This document shows positions 1 to 10,096 of a stretch of DNA of 32,027 bases, piece after piece. Below the pieces are notes generated by a model, which had not been told where the DNA came from, did no database searches, and saw only the letters and a list, made by a program, of their open reading frames with translations. Within the stretch, counting starts at the first letter, position 1, and every line of letters begins with the position of its first letter. The DNA comes from Dialister sp. CAG:486 (lineage in GTDB: Bacteria; Bacillota; Negativicutes; Veillonellales; Dialisteraceae), in contig FR879519.1 in assembly GCA_000434475.1 (NCBI GenBank), positions 1-32,027 of the forward strand, in the 5' to 3' direction. Position numbers and translations under genes: made by a program.

Positions 1-48
1 TCCAGAGGAAGGGGCGAGAATGTGGGGCGTTTCGAGTGTATCTATCCC

Positions 49-90
49 TCCTTCCTTTGGAAGGAGGTGCCCGCAGGGTGGAGGTTAGGG
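49..90. repeat. CCTTCC/GGAAGG palindromic intergenic repeat
   Basis: The stretch holds a palindrome (CCTCCTTCC-TTT-GGAAGGAGG) followed by TGCCCGCAGGGTGGAGG. It resembles the longer CCTTCCCC-TCGA-GGGGAAGG repeats at 1549-1618 and 24857-24926, so I treat it as a diverged member of the same dispersed intergenic family. Function is unknown. Confidence 0.5.
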
Positions 91-135
91 GCGCAGAGCG
101 GAGTGAAAGATGATGTGAGGCTATCCATTTTTCTA

Positions 136-180
136 GGGAAACGCTGATTAAATCTGATAACGATTGAATCAGTGTTTCCC
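136..180. repeat. hairpin repeat GGGAAACGCTGATT...AATCAGTGTTTCCC
   Basis: A near-perfect inverted repeat of about 14 bp per arm with a 17-base loop. It lies just downstream (minus strand sense) of the secreted-protein gene ending at 198, but neither strand has a T-run after it, so it is not a convincing intrinsic terminator. A second copy with the same arms and the same GATTAAATC loop start is at 11117-11154, which makes it a small dispersed hairpin element. Confidence 0.6.
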
Positions 181-197
181 TCGTCACCAGTATCCAC

Positions 198-749
198 TCA
201 TTTTACCGCTGCGAATGTGAGCGATTTTGTATCGAGTGAAAGAGTATAGGTGGCGTCTGTGCTATTTTCCTTCGTGTGGAAGAGGATCTGTTTCTTCTCA
301 ACGGTGAAAGAAGAGGCACCATTGATATTTTCCAGATCCGCTGCATCGAAGGCACTCTTGAAGGCGCCGCTTTTATAGGAAACGATATGCGCGCCGCCGG
401 CTTCGCCGGTATCGACAAGGTAGAAGCGCAGGCCATTCGCATCATTCACAAGCGGCGTGATGGTGAGCTTGGCATCCGCAAAGCCGGCTTCTTCGCTTAC
501 GAGGACGGGGAGAGCGGTGAGAGACAGCGCACTCTCTGATGCTTTCGTCGTGAAGGTGAGGTCAGCCTTGCCTTCTGCGCCTGCGGTGAGGTTTACGTCG
601 AGCCGCTGGTCACTCGTGAGGGCGGTGTGGAAGGCGGCCTCCCCGGAATTGACGGCAAGGATCGTAGGCTCGCCCGTGATCCAGTTCGCGGAAACAGAGG
701 AAGCGAGGGTGAGGGCTGCGAAGGCAGCAGTCAGTAAAATTTTTCGCAT
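198..749 (-). CDS. secreted hypothetical protein
   Basis: This 183-aa protein begins with a clear Sec signal peptide: basic MRK, a hydrophobic stretch rich in Leu and Ala, and a likely cleavage site after ASSVSA at residue 21. The mature part is Thr/Ser/Ala-rich with alternating polar and hydrophobic residues, has no cysteine and no transmembrane helix, and looks beta-rich. I do not recognise the family and propose no function beyond export to the periplasm or exterior. The start is fixed by AAAGGAG (756-762 on the minus strand) and by the well placed promoter at 869-897. It appears to be a single-gene transcription unit, followed by a hairpin repeat at 136-180. Confidence 0.7.
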   Translation of the reverse strand: MRKILLTAAFAALTLASSVSANWITGEPTILAVNSGEAAFHTALTSDQRLDVNLTAGAEGKADLTFTTKASESALSLTALPVLVSEEAGFADAKLTITPLVNDANGLRFYLVDTGEAGGAHIVSYKSGAFKSAFDAADLENINGASSFTVEKKQILFHTKENSTDATYTLSLDTKSLTFAAVK

Positions 750-868
750 AGGAGACTCCTTTCATGAATGAGAAATGATGAGCTGTGAGAACACCGCATG
801 GGGATAAAAGGACAGGAGCATCGTATCCGAGTCCTAGGCCACAGCCATAAAAACTGCTATTTATTCTC

Positions 869-897
869 ATTATATAGAAAATTCGAGCATGTTTCAA
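869..897 (-). promoter_or_regulatory. sigma-70 type promoter of the secreted-protein gene
   Basis: Read on the minus strand, a -35 box TTGAAA (complement of 892-897) and a perfect -10 box TATAAT (complement of 869-874) are separated by 17 bases. They lie about 120 bases upstream of the ATG at 749. Confidence 0.75.
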
Positions 898-965
898 GCC
901 GGGCGGAGGGGAGGGAAAGCTCCTCCGCCTTTCTTGCGACCGATCCTCAGCTACTAAAAAAACAT

Positions 966-996
966 GCAAAAAGAGCCGGCTGAAATACAGCCGGCT
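966..996 (-). terminator. Rho-independent terminator of rpmB
   Basis: On the minus strand a 9-bp G+C-rich stem (AGCCGGCTG pairing with CAGCCGGCT at 74-82 and 88-96 of the 900s) with a 5-base loop is followed by CTTTTTGC. It begins 25 bases after the rpmB stop codon. Confidence 0.85.
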
Positions 997-1021
997 TGAA
1001 ATGCAGCAATCAGATGATCGA

Positions 1022-1213
1022 TCAGATGTCTCTGTTTACTTTATGAGAACGAAGGCAACGAGTGCAGACATTCATTCTCTTGACCTGTCCGTCAACCAGT
1101 ACGCGAACTCTCTGGATGTTCGGTTTCCAGGTTCTCTTTGTTTTCAAATGGGAATGGGATACATTGAATCCCGTAGCGGTTCCCTTGCCGCAAACTTCAC
1201 AATAGTTAGCCAT
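1022..1213 (-). CDS. rpmB: 50S ribosomal protein L28
   Basis: This 63-aa basic protein matches bacterial L28, a small protein of the large ribosomal subunit. It starts [10 protein letters not shown] and ends with CTRCLRSHK, so it carries two CxxC pairs (Cys5/Cys8 and Cys50/Cys53), the pattern of the zinc-binding form of L28. The central [18 protein letters not shown] segment is typical of the family, and the length is normal for Firmicutes. AAGGAGGTG lies just upstream of the ATG, a strong promoter is at 1254-1282, and an intrinsic terminator follows, so it is a monocistronic gene as in many Firmicutes. Confidence 0.97.
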   Translation of the reverse strand: MANYCEVCGKGTATGFNVSHSHLKTKRTWKPNIQRVRVLVDGQVKRMNVCTRCLRSHKVNRDI

Positions 1214-1253
1214 GTGCTACACCTCCTTGCACTTCCGCGATTGCAACATTCAT

Positions 1254-1282
1254 ACTATATCACAACTCTTTTTTTTACGCAA
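1254..1282 (-). promoter_or_regulatory. promoter of rpmB
   Basis: On the minus strand TTGCGT (complement of 1277-1282) and TATAGT (complement of 1254-1259) are separated by 17 bases. The spacer is A-rich, as expected for a strong ribosomal protein promoter. Confidence 0.75.
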
Positions 1283-1319
1283 GTATTTTACAGCAGAGTA
1301 TTTGAAGAATTATAATAGG

Positions 1320-1855
1320 AGAAAAGAGATAGGGGGTCAGGTTCGGGATTCAGGGTTAGCCCATGGGGCGTATCGCCCTTTGATTGCGAATGAAAGCTCT
1401 GCTCGCCAGTGACTAGTGACTTGTGACTAGGAGACATCCGGCTCCCGTACCGTCATTTCGAGCGAAGCCGAGAAATCTTTTTTATTCGCGGTCTGGGACT
1501 CACGCTTTCCCCACAGGTGCCTCGCACCTCTCCAGTTTCCTCATCTGTCTTTCATACCGCCAGTGCCCTATCCGCCCCTGCGGGGCACCTTCCCCTCGAG
1601 GGGAAGGCTGACGATACGGGAATGCCATCATCTGACATTGCGGCGAAGCCGCCACTACAAGTTTGAAAGCAGAAAGAACAATCTCTCCCTTATATGAATT
1701 CTCATAGGTTCAACAGGTTCAACAGGTTCACTGGTTTACCGCTTTCGTGAATACCATATCTTCAAAACTCCGCGGCGCTTTCCTATTTTTATGCGCCGCA
1801 CCGTCCCCTAGGGCTAACCCTGAACCCTGAACCCCGAACCCGTAACCATTCAAAG
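1320..1855. repeat. mosaic of dispersed intergenic repeats between rpmB and recG
   Basis: No gene is evident here. In order I see: a GGTTCAGGGTTAGCCC-ATGGGGCG module (1336-1394; relatives at 4059-4108 inverted and 31967-32025); GTGACTAGTGACTTGTGACTAGG (1408-1431); CATTTCGAGCGAAGCCGAG (1455 on; relative near 30408); a 70-bp unit at 1549-1618 that recurs at 24857-24926 with about two differences; AGGTTCAAC repeated almost perfectly three times (around 1705-1730); a CCGCGGCGC...GCGCCGC inverted pair (1770-1800); and AACCCTGAACCCTGAACC (1813-1835). These are module types that fill most gaps in the window. Confidence 0.7.
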
Positions 1856-1865
1856 GAGGCCATCC

Positions 1866-3911
1866 ATGAAACTATCTGATTCCGTCCAGTACCTGAAGGG
1901 GGTCGGCCCCCGGATGAAGGAGAAGTTGGAGCGCCTCGGTATTCATACCGTCGAAGATCTCCTTTCCTATTTCCCGAGGCGCTATCAGGACTGGACGAAG
2001 GTCACGCCGATGGGAGATCTCGTGCCTGATGAAGAGGCTGTGGTCTATGGAGAGGTAGTGGGCCTGAAGGAGATCCATCCCCGAAGAGGCATGTCGATCC
2101 TGAATGTCATGATCGTCGATGATACGGGCGCGGTGGTGCTCACCTATTTCAATCAGCCGTGGAAAGCCGATCTTTTTCATCGTTCGAAGCATGTGTTGGC
2201 ATATGGCAAGGTGGAGTATGGCTACAACAGGAACCAGATCAGCAATGCGGAGATCGAGACCATCGAGCCAGAGGACCTGCCGTCCTTTCAAAAGCTCGTC
2301 CCTGTATACGGACTGACCGAGGGCATCAAGACACCGCAGCTTCGGCGTATGATCGAGGGAGCGCTCGCGCTGGTGGAGGATGCGGATGAGAATCTTCCGG
2401 AGGATACTGTCCGGAGAGAGAAACTGATGGGACGGCTTGCCGCCATCCGTGCGATGCACGATCCGAAGGACTGGGCCGAACAGAGAGAAGCGCGCAGAAG
2501 GATCGCATTTGAAGAATTGTTCTTCATGCAGGCAGGTGTTTTGCTCCTGCGTAAAAAGAGGGAAGAGGGGAGAGAGAGCATCAAGTGCGCGCCATCCGGT
2601 GAGCTCGTCAAGAGGGTGCGCGAGCAGTTCCCCTTCCGGCTGACCGAGGGGCAGCAGCAGGCCTTTCGTGATATCGAGGACGATATGGAAGGGCTCATCC
2701 CGATGAACCGCCTGGTGCAGGGGGATGTCGGGAGCGGCAAGACGGCTGTCGCGGCACTCTCGCTCGCCAAGATCGTAGAGAATGGCTATCAGGGCGCGCT
2801 CATGGCGCCGACTGAGGTCTTGGCAGGGCAGCACTATGAGACATTCCAGCATTTCTACGAAGGCCTTCCCATCCGCGTCGCTTACCTCTCCGGAAATACG
2901 AAGACCTCTGAGCGGCACGAGATCCTGAAGCAGCTGGCAGCAGGGGACATCGATGTACTGATCGGCACGCACGCCTTGCTCGAGAAGGATGTCCTCTTTG
3001 CCCATCTGGGTCTTGTCATCACCGATGAACAGCACCGATTCGGCGTGAAGCAGCGAAAGGCATTAGAAACGAAGGGGGGCTCGCCGCACATCCTCGTCAT
3101 GACGGCGACGCCGATCCCAAGGACCATGGCGCTCTCCGTTTATGGCGATCTCGATGTTTCAGCCATCCGCGGGATACCGCCGGGAAGACATCCGGTGAAG
3201 ACTTACGCCATCGGGAGTGATATGCTTCAGCGTGTTTTCAATTTCATGGGACGGGAAATGGAAGCGGGACATCAGGTGTACGTGGTCTGTCCGCTCGTCG
3301 AAAAGAGTGAGAAGCAGGACCTCGCCTCGGCCGTCTCCGTGTATGAAGAGCTGCGTGACCGCATATTCCCCATGTTTCCCGTGGGCCTTGTCCATGGGCG
3401 GATGAAGAACAGCGAGAAAGAGGCGGTCATGCAGGCCTTTCATCGGGGAGAGAAGAAGCTCCTCGTCGCCACATCCGTCATCGAAGTCGGCGTCAATGTA
3501 CCCAATGCCACCATCATGTTCGTCTACGGAGCCGATCGCTTCGGCCTTTCGCAGCTGCATCAGCTTCGCGGCCGTGTCGGGCGCGGGGAGGCGCAGGCTT
3601 ACTGCATCCTCTACTCGGATAATCAGAATGAGATCACCCAGCTTCGGATGAAGCTGATGTGCGAGATCCAGGATGGCTTCCTCCTGTCTGAAAAAGATCT
3701 CATCCTGCGCGGCAGCGGTGAATTCTTCGGCTATCACCAGCATGGCATGCCGGACCTCAAGGCGGCAGATATCGTGAAAGATCTCCCGCTCCTCGAAGAA
3801 GCGAGGAAGGAAGCAAAGAAAGCCATGGAGCGGGGGATGGATTTCAGGAAAGAACTCGCGCATCGATTTGGTGGGGCGTTCCTTGAAAAATTGGGGGGGA
3901 GAAGTGACTAG
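1866..3911 (+). CDS. recG: ATP-dependent DNA helicase RecG
   Basis: RecG is a double-strand DNA translocase that regresses stalled replication forks and branch-migrates Holliday junctions. The 681-aa length is normal. The N-terminal part has the helix-hairpin-helix-like YLKGVGPRMKEKLERLGI followed by the OB-fold wedge domain (about residues 60-150). The helicase core has Walker A GDVGSGKT (286-293), the DEQH box (387-390), TATPIPRT, and the C-terminal QLRGRVGRG motif, followed by the RecG-type tail with LILRGSGEFFGYHQHGMPD. AAAGGAGG sits 6 bases before the ATG at 1866. It stands alone, bordered by repeat-rich gaps on both sides. Confidence 0.97.
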   Translation: MKLSDSVQYLKGVGPRMKEKLERLGIHTVEDLLSYFPRRYQDWTKVTPMGDLVPDEEAVVYGEVVGLKEIHPRRGMSILNVMIVDDTGAVVLTYFNQPWKADLFHRSKHVLAYGKVEYGYNRNQISNAEIETIEPEDLPSFQKLVPVYGLTEGIKTPQLRRMIEGALALVEDADENLPEDTVRREKLMGRLAAIRAMHDPKDWAEQREARRRIAFEELFFMQAGVLLLRKKREEGRESIKCAPSGELVKRVREQFPFRLTEGQQQAFRDIEDDMEGLIPMNRLVQGDVGSGKTAVAALSLAKIVENGYQGALMAPTEVLAGQHYETFQHFYEGLPIRVAYLSGNTKTSERHEILKQLAAGDIDVLIGTHALLEKDVLFAHLGLVITDEQHRFGVKQRKALETKGGSPHILVMTATPIPRTMALSVYGDLDVSAIRGIPPGRHPVKTYAIGSDMLQRVFNFMGREMEAGHQVYVVCPLVEKSEKQDLASAVSVYEELRDRIFPMFPVGLVHGRMKNSEKEAVMQAFHRGEKKLLVATSVIEVGVNVPNATIMFVYGADRFGLSQLHQLRGRVGRGEAQAYCILYSDNQNEITQLRMKLMCEIQDGFLLSEKDLILRGSGEFFGYHQHGMPDLKAADIVKDLPLLEEARKEAKKAMERGMDFRKELAHRFGGAFLEKLGGRSD

Positions 3912-4115
3912 TGGCTAGGGATTAGGAGCCTCAAGTGACTTGTGACTAGTGACTGAAATGCCACCTTCGGGTATCGCCACCATCTATACTCCGCGGCGCT
4001 TCCATATTTTTAAGCGCCGCACCACCATTTCGCATTTCTCATTTCTCATTCAAGCGAGGCTTTCAACCGTAATCAAGGGGCGCTCTGCCCCACAGGCTAA
4101 CCTTGAACCTTCAAA
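3905..4115. repeat. intergenic repeat mosaic after recG
   Basis: Degenerate GTGACTAGTGGCTAGG-type heptamers (3903-3955) are followed by CCACCTTCGGGTATCGCC (3960-3978), a CCGCGGCGC...GCGCCGC inverted pair (3991-4021), and an inverted copy of the TCAAGGGGCG...GGCTAACC module (4059-4108). The same modules occur before recG and before psd. No gene is visible. Confidence 0.65.
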
Positions 4116-4123
4116 AATGATAC

Positions 4124-4153
4124 AAGACACAGCTCTGTGATTTATGGTATAAT
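4124..4153 (+). promoter_or_regulatory. promoter of guaB
   Basis: A perfect -10 box TATAAT (4148-4153) has an AAGACA -35 candidate (4124-4129) 18 bases upstream. The implied 5' leader of about 120 bases contains a hairpin ATGCGGATC-CTAAA-GATCTGCAT (4195-4217), but I see no purine riboswitch consensus and no T-run. Confidence 0.6.
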
Positions 4154-4269
4154 GTTTTAATTGAAAAGAATGCACCTCTTTGGCATATGAGGGGATGCGG
4201 ATCCTAAAGATCTGCATTTCCGGGCTAGAGAGATAGACATGACATCACATAAGTAACCAAAGTTTTTGA

Positions 4270-6482
<2,213 letters not shown>

Positions 6483-6484
6483 TA

Positions 6485-6645
6485 AGGGGTGAGTGGCTAG
6501 GGATTGGGGATTAGGAGCTGCAAGTAACTGGTGACTGGTGGCTAAATACCACCTTCGGGCATCGCCCCATATATACTCGCGGCGAAGCCGCCACCACAAC
6601 CCTGAACCCTGAACCTTTAACCCTGAACCCTTAAACCCAACATAT
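6485..6645. repeat. intergenic repeat mosaic before psd
   Basis: The gap contains GAGTGGCTAGGGATT / GTGACTGGTGGCTA-type runs (6489-6544), the module CCACCTTCGGGCATCGCC followed by GCGGCGAAGCCGCC (6549-6593), and AACCCTGAACCCTGAACC heptamers (6598-6640). These are the same modules, in the same order, as in the gap after recG. Confidence 0.7.
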
Positions 6646-6662
6646 TCATTTAGGAGTCAGTG

Positions 6663-7310
6663 ATGCTGAAAAAACCAATCATTCTACCGGAAGGATACCC
6701 TTTTATCATCGTGGCACTCCTTCTTGGCGTGATCGGACTCTGGATGAAATGGTACTATGCTGCCGTCGTGCCCTTTGTACTTGCAGTATACTTCACCTAT
6801 TTCTTCCGCTGTCCTCCCAGAAATGATAAAATCACTCCGGGTGATGATGTCCTCGTCTCTCCGGCGGACGGGACCGTCGTGGACGTGTGCCATGACGCGA
6901 AGGAAGACATGTTTCTGGGACAGATCTGTCATAAAATCACCATTTTCCTTTCCATCTTCGACGTGCACTGCAACCGCAGCCCGATGGAAGGGAAGATCAC
7001 CTACCAGTCCTATACGCAGGGCAAATTCCTGCCTGCGTATGAGGAAGGGGTGGGCTTTGAAAATGAACGCGGTGCCATCGGGATCACGGGCAAGAACCGA
7101 TCCATCCTGGTCATCCTCATTGCGGGGATACTGGCACGACGCGTCGTTTCCTGGAAAAATCTGGGAGACAGCCTGAAAAAAGGCGAACTCTACGGCATGA
7201 TCAAATTCGGCTCCTGCACGGAGCTCTACATCCCGGGAGACTGTGAGATCTGCGTCAAAAAAGGCGACAAAGTACGCGGCGGCCTGACCGTCGTAGGGAG
7301 GCTGAAATAA
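6663..7310 (+). CDS. psd: phosphatidylserine decarboxylase (short, archaetidylserine decarboxylase-like type)
   Basis: Psd makes phosphatidylethanolamine by decarboxylating phosphatidylserine at the inner membrane. The 215-aa protein has two N-terminal hydrophobic segments (about residues 12-28 and 30-47), then VSPADG (65-70), the family histidine in VHCNRSP (His102), and the self-cleavage site KFGSC with Ser184, whose processing gives the pyruvoyl cofactor and splits the chain into beta and alpha subunits. The FGS form, rather than LGST, and the short length place it in the PSD-A group common outside the gammaproteobacteria. AGGAG at 6652-6656 selects the ATG at 6663. It is followed directly by pssA, which makes its substrate. 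Confidence 0.93.
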   Translation: MLKKPIILPEGYPFIIVALLLGVIGLWMKWYYAAVVPFVLAVYFTYFFRCPPRNDKITPGDDVLVSPADGTVVDVCHDAKEDMFLGQICHKITIFLSIFDVHCNRSPMEGKITYQSYTQGKFLPAYEEGVGFENERGAIGITGKNRSILVILIAGILARRVVSWKNLGDSLKKGELYGMIKFGSCTELYIPGDCEICVKKGDKVRGGLTVVGRLK

Positions 7311-7311
7311 G

Positions 7312-8037
7312 TTGAATAAATCTTGGATTGCCAATGGAGTCACAGCGGCCAATGCATTCTTTGGCGGCTTATCCATAATGATGTCTATCGAAGGTCACTG
7401 CGACCTCGCAGCGATTTTCATACTGATCGCGATGGTGGCCGATGCGCTGGACGGGAGAGTCGCCCGTGCGCTGCACACCGCCGGCCCCATGGGCGTCGAG
7501 CTCGACTCCCTCTCCGATGATATTTCCTTCGGCATCGCAGCCGGTGCGCTCATTTACTCCTACCAGCTCCATGAGCTGGGCTGGGTGGGCATCATTCCCT
7601 GCGCCCTCCTCGGTACCTTCTGTGCCTTCCGTCTGGCACGCTTCAATGTGAAGGTCACTTCCGTTCATGGCTACTTCGAAGGACTGCCCTGCCCGACGAC
7701 CGGCGTCATCATTTCCGCTTACGTACTCTCCGGTGCGAAAGTCTGGAACTGGCTCATCGTCCTCTGGGTCCTTCTGCTCGCCTTCCTCATGGTGAGCGAG
7801 ATCCACTACCCGGATAACAAAGGCGCAAGCGCAGACCAACTGCATGTGCCCGCAGTGCTGATCTGCCTTGCCTTCTTCGGTATCGCGACCATCTTCTACT
7901 GGCCGATTTGGGCGACTGCCATCTGCGCTGCCTACATCCTCTTCGGCATGATGAATACCTACCTCAACCGCAGAAAAGGCAAACGGAAAGCTATCAGAAG
8001 AAAACAGAAAAGAGCACCTGAGGACATCGAACAATGA
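7312..8037 (+). CDS. pssA: CDP-diacylglycerol--serine O-phosphatidyltransferase
   Basis: PssA condenses CDP-diacylglycerol with serine to give phosphatidylserine, the substrate of Psd encoded just upstream. The 241-aa integral membrane protein shows the full CDP-alcohol phosphatidyltransferase signature between residues 47 and 69 (D47 G48, A51 R52, G61, D65, D69), with several hydrophobic helices on either side and a very basic C-terminal tail (RRKGKRKAIRRKQKR). I take the TTG at 7312 as start because GGGAGG lies upstream with suitable spacing and the next in-frame methionine would remove the first helix. Its stop overlaps the next gene by ATGA. Together the two genes form a phosphatidylethanolamine operon. 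Confidence 0.93.
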   Translation: MNKSWIANGVTAANAFFGGLSIMMSIEGHCDLAAIFILIAMVADALDGRVARALHTAGPMGVELDSLSDDISFGIAAGALIYSYQLHELGWVGIIPCALLGTFCAFRLARFNVKVTSVHGYFEGLPCPTTGVIISAYVLSGAKVWNWLIVLWVLLLAFLMVSEIHYPDNKGASADQLHVPAVLICLAFFGIATIFYWPIWATAICAAYILFGMMNTYLNRRKGKRKAIRRKQKRAPEDIEQ

Positions 8038-9293
8038 ACCACTACCTCGATATAATCATGTTTCCGATACAGATCATCGTCGGGATTTTTACCATCTACT
8101 ACACGGTGATCGCGTTATTCGGCATGTGGCATCGAAAAGAAACGAATCTGGCTGCCCCGAAGAGCCGCTTCGCCATCGTCGTACCGGCGCACAACGAAGC
8201 CATGGTCCTGGGGGATCTGCTGGACAACCTTCGCATCCTAAAATATCCGAAAGAACTCTATGACGTCTTCGTCATCGCAGACAACTGCACCGACAATACC
8301 GCTGACATCGCGCGCGCCCATGGCGCCCACGTCTTCGAAAGAGAAAACAAGGAACTTGTCGGCAAAGGCTATGCCATGGACTGGGTCTTCCCGAAGATCT
8401 TTGCACTGGATAAGAAATATGACGCGTTCTGCGTCTTTGACTCCGACAACCTCGTCCATCTGGATTTCCTTGCCGTCATGAACAATCGTCTTCTCAAAGG
8501 ACAGAAAGTCCTGCAGGGCTATCTCTCCGCGAAGAATCCGACCGACACCTGGGTCTCCGGCACCTTCGCCATCGCCTTCTGGACCATCAACCACCTCTGG
8601 CATCTCGGTAAGTACAATATGGGCCTCTCCTCCTGTCTCGGCGGCACCGGCATGTGCATCGCTTCTGATATCGTCAAGAAATACGGCTGGGGCTGTGACT
8701 GCCTGACCGAAGACATGGAATTCGCCATGAAATGCCTCTCTCACGGCATCCGTACCTGCTGGGTACATGACGCCATCATTTACGATGAGAAGCCACTCTC
8801 CTTCATGGCCTCCTGCCGCCAGAGAAAACGCTGGGCGCAGGGCCAGTTCGACTGCTCCGAGCGCTACATCCCGATCCTTTGGAAAGAAGGATGGAAACGT
8901 CACAGCATCGTCATCTTAGACGGCATCATGCAGCTCCTGCAGAACTACTTCCTCCTCGTCTCCACCTTCTACCTTCTGATGACCTACATCAATATGTTCT
9001 ACCCCTGCTTCACGGTCATCCTCTACAACGATGTGCTGGTGCCTCACCAGTTCTGGGCGATCCTGGGCTTCATCCAGTCCGTCGTCCCATTGATCGTTCT
9101 CCTTCAGATCAAGGTGCCCTGGAAGATCTACCTCTACTGGCTCATCTACCCCGTCTTCATGTACTCCTGGATCCCTGTCACCATCCTCGGATGGAAGGAT
9201 CGCCATGAGAAAGGCTGGGTACATACCATTCACACCAGAAGCATGCACTTCGAGCAGGCCAGCCTCACTAGAAAGAAAGAAATCGACTCTTGA
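8034..9293 (+). CDS. family 2 glycosyltransferase, membrane-bound
   Basis: A 419-aa processive-type GT2 enzyme. An N-terminal membrane helix (about residues 6-31) is followed by the GT-A domain: IVVPAHNEA, VIADNCTDNT, the metal-binding DSD (136-138), TED (225-227), and QRKRW (263-267). Four or so hydrophobic helices follow to the C-terminus. This architecture is shared with cellulose/hyaluronan/poly-GlcNAc synthase-like enzymes and with lipid glycosyltransferases. The ATGA overlap with pssA suggests a membrane lipid or envelope glycan role, but the donor and acceptor cannot be inferred. The gene is rich in cysteine (for example CDC at 221-223). It ends the operon at the terminator at 9304-9333. 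Confidence 0.88.
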   Translation: MNHYLDIIMFPIQIIVGIFTIYYTVIALFGMWHRKETNLAAPKSRFAIVVPAHNEAMVLGDLLDNLRILKYPKELYDVFVIADNCTDNTADIARAHGAHVFERENKELVGKGYAMDWVFPKIFALDKKYDAFCVFDSDNLVHLDFLAVMNNRLLKGQKVLQGYLSAKNPTDTWVSGTFAIAFWTINHLWHLGKYNMGLSSCLGGTGMCIASDIVKKYGWGCDCLTEDMEFAMKCLSHGIRTCWVHDAIIYDEKPLSFMASCRQRKRWAQGQFDCSERYIPILWKEGWKRHSIVILDGIMQLLQNYFLLVSTFYLLMTYINMFYPCFTVILYNDVLVPHQFWAILGFIQSVVPLIVLLQIKVPWKIYLYWLIYPVFMYSWIPVTILGWKDRHEKGWVHTIHTRSMHFEQASLTRKKEIDS

Positions 9294-9303
9294 AACTAAG
9301 CCA

Positions 9304-9333
9304 AAGAACCACGGCAAGCCGTGGTTCTTTTTT
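9304..9333 (+). terminator. Rho-independent terminator of the psd-pssA-GT2 operon
   Basis: A perfect 12-bp stem (AAGAACCACGGC with its complement) with a tiny AA loop runs into TTTTTT, ten bases after the glycosyltransferase stop codon. Confidence 0.95.
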
Positions 9334-9599
9334 GTTGGTTGGCGGTGACTAGCGGCTGGGAACTGGATGTCATCCTGCGCGGACGAAAACGGTGCATGTG
9401 CGATAGCCGCATGCGGAACAAGCGTTGAAGGATCTTGCGATGAATATGGCTTGCTGCCTGCCTGATAGAAAATCGAGAAAATATGTAAAATCAACATTTA
9501 AAAACTTTGGAAAATATGCAATTTAAAAGAAATAAAACTATGACACCTTTTTATAAATGACGGAGATCACTGTTTCCCTTCCATCCTTTTTATTCAAAA

Positions 9600-9992
9600 C
9601 CGTGTAAAGTCCAAAACTTCCACGATAGTATTTTATGGAGAGAGGAAAATCCTCCCGGGAGCTGAAAGCTCCTCCACACTCCTACGTGCACATACCTATA
9701 GGAATGGAGAGCGGAGAGGGCTGGCGGCGGATCCGATTTCCCTCCTCCCGCCAGAAAGCGTGCTAGCCGCCGGAAAGCGTAAGCCATACAAATACATAAA
9801 GACGCAGCAAGCAAAGAAAGATTTCATGCAGGATTCGCCTCCACGACAAACCCTAGAGCGAAGTTTAATCGCATAAGCGATATGAACCGTGAAATGCGCT
9901 GGTGCCAGATTGCAGGGAATGCCTCCATGGATACTTACGAATGCTTGCGGCGCCTTTGTGATGCAATGCCCTTCGTCCACAAAGGGCATTTT
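9600..9992. other. gene-poor region with G+C-rich, possibly structured patch
   Basis: The gap 9294-10096 has no convincing protein-coding gene. Within it, 9650-9780 is G+C-rich and rich in self-complementary pieces: GGAGCTGAAAGCTCC (9659-9673), the palindrome CCTATAGG (9695-9702), and CTGGCGG (9721-9727), which can pair with CCGCCAG (9748-9754) or compete with GCTAGCCGCC just downstream. A terminator-like hairpin AATGCCCTT...AAGGGCATT plus TTT is at 9965-9992. A 102-codon open frame on the minus strand (9696-10004) covers the same stretch but has odd composition and no clear ribosome binding site. It could be a non-coding RNA, a decayed gene or a repeat. Confidence 0.35.
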
Positions 9993-10042
9993 CGCATTTC
10001 TCATAATGGCCCGTGAATTTTTTTACCCCATCATTTCATAAA

Positions 10043-10075
10043 TTGACATTTCATGTCTAACCCGCGTGCTATACT
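10043..10075 (+). promoter_or_regulatory. promoter of the peptidase-like gene
   Basis: An extended -10 element TGCTATACT (10067-10075) is preceded by a perfect TTGACA (10043-10048), but the spacer is 21 bases. The extended -10 alone may be sufficient. It lies about 20 bases before the ribosome binding site GGGAGGA (10084-10090). Confidence 0.55.
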
Positions 10076-10096
10076 ACAGACAAGGGAGGAATCTTG

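Noticed and set aside
9650..9990. RNase P RNA, tmRNA or SRP RNA
   Set aside because: The patch GAGGAAAATCC recalls RNase P, but the rest of the conserved core is absent; the tmRNA start and tRNA-like end and the SRP tetraloop region are also missing.
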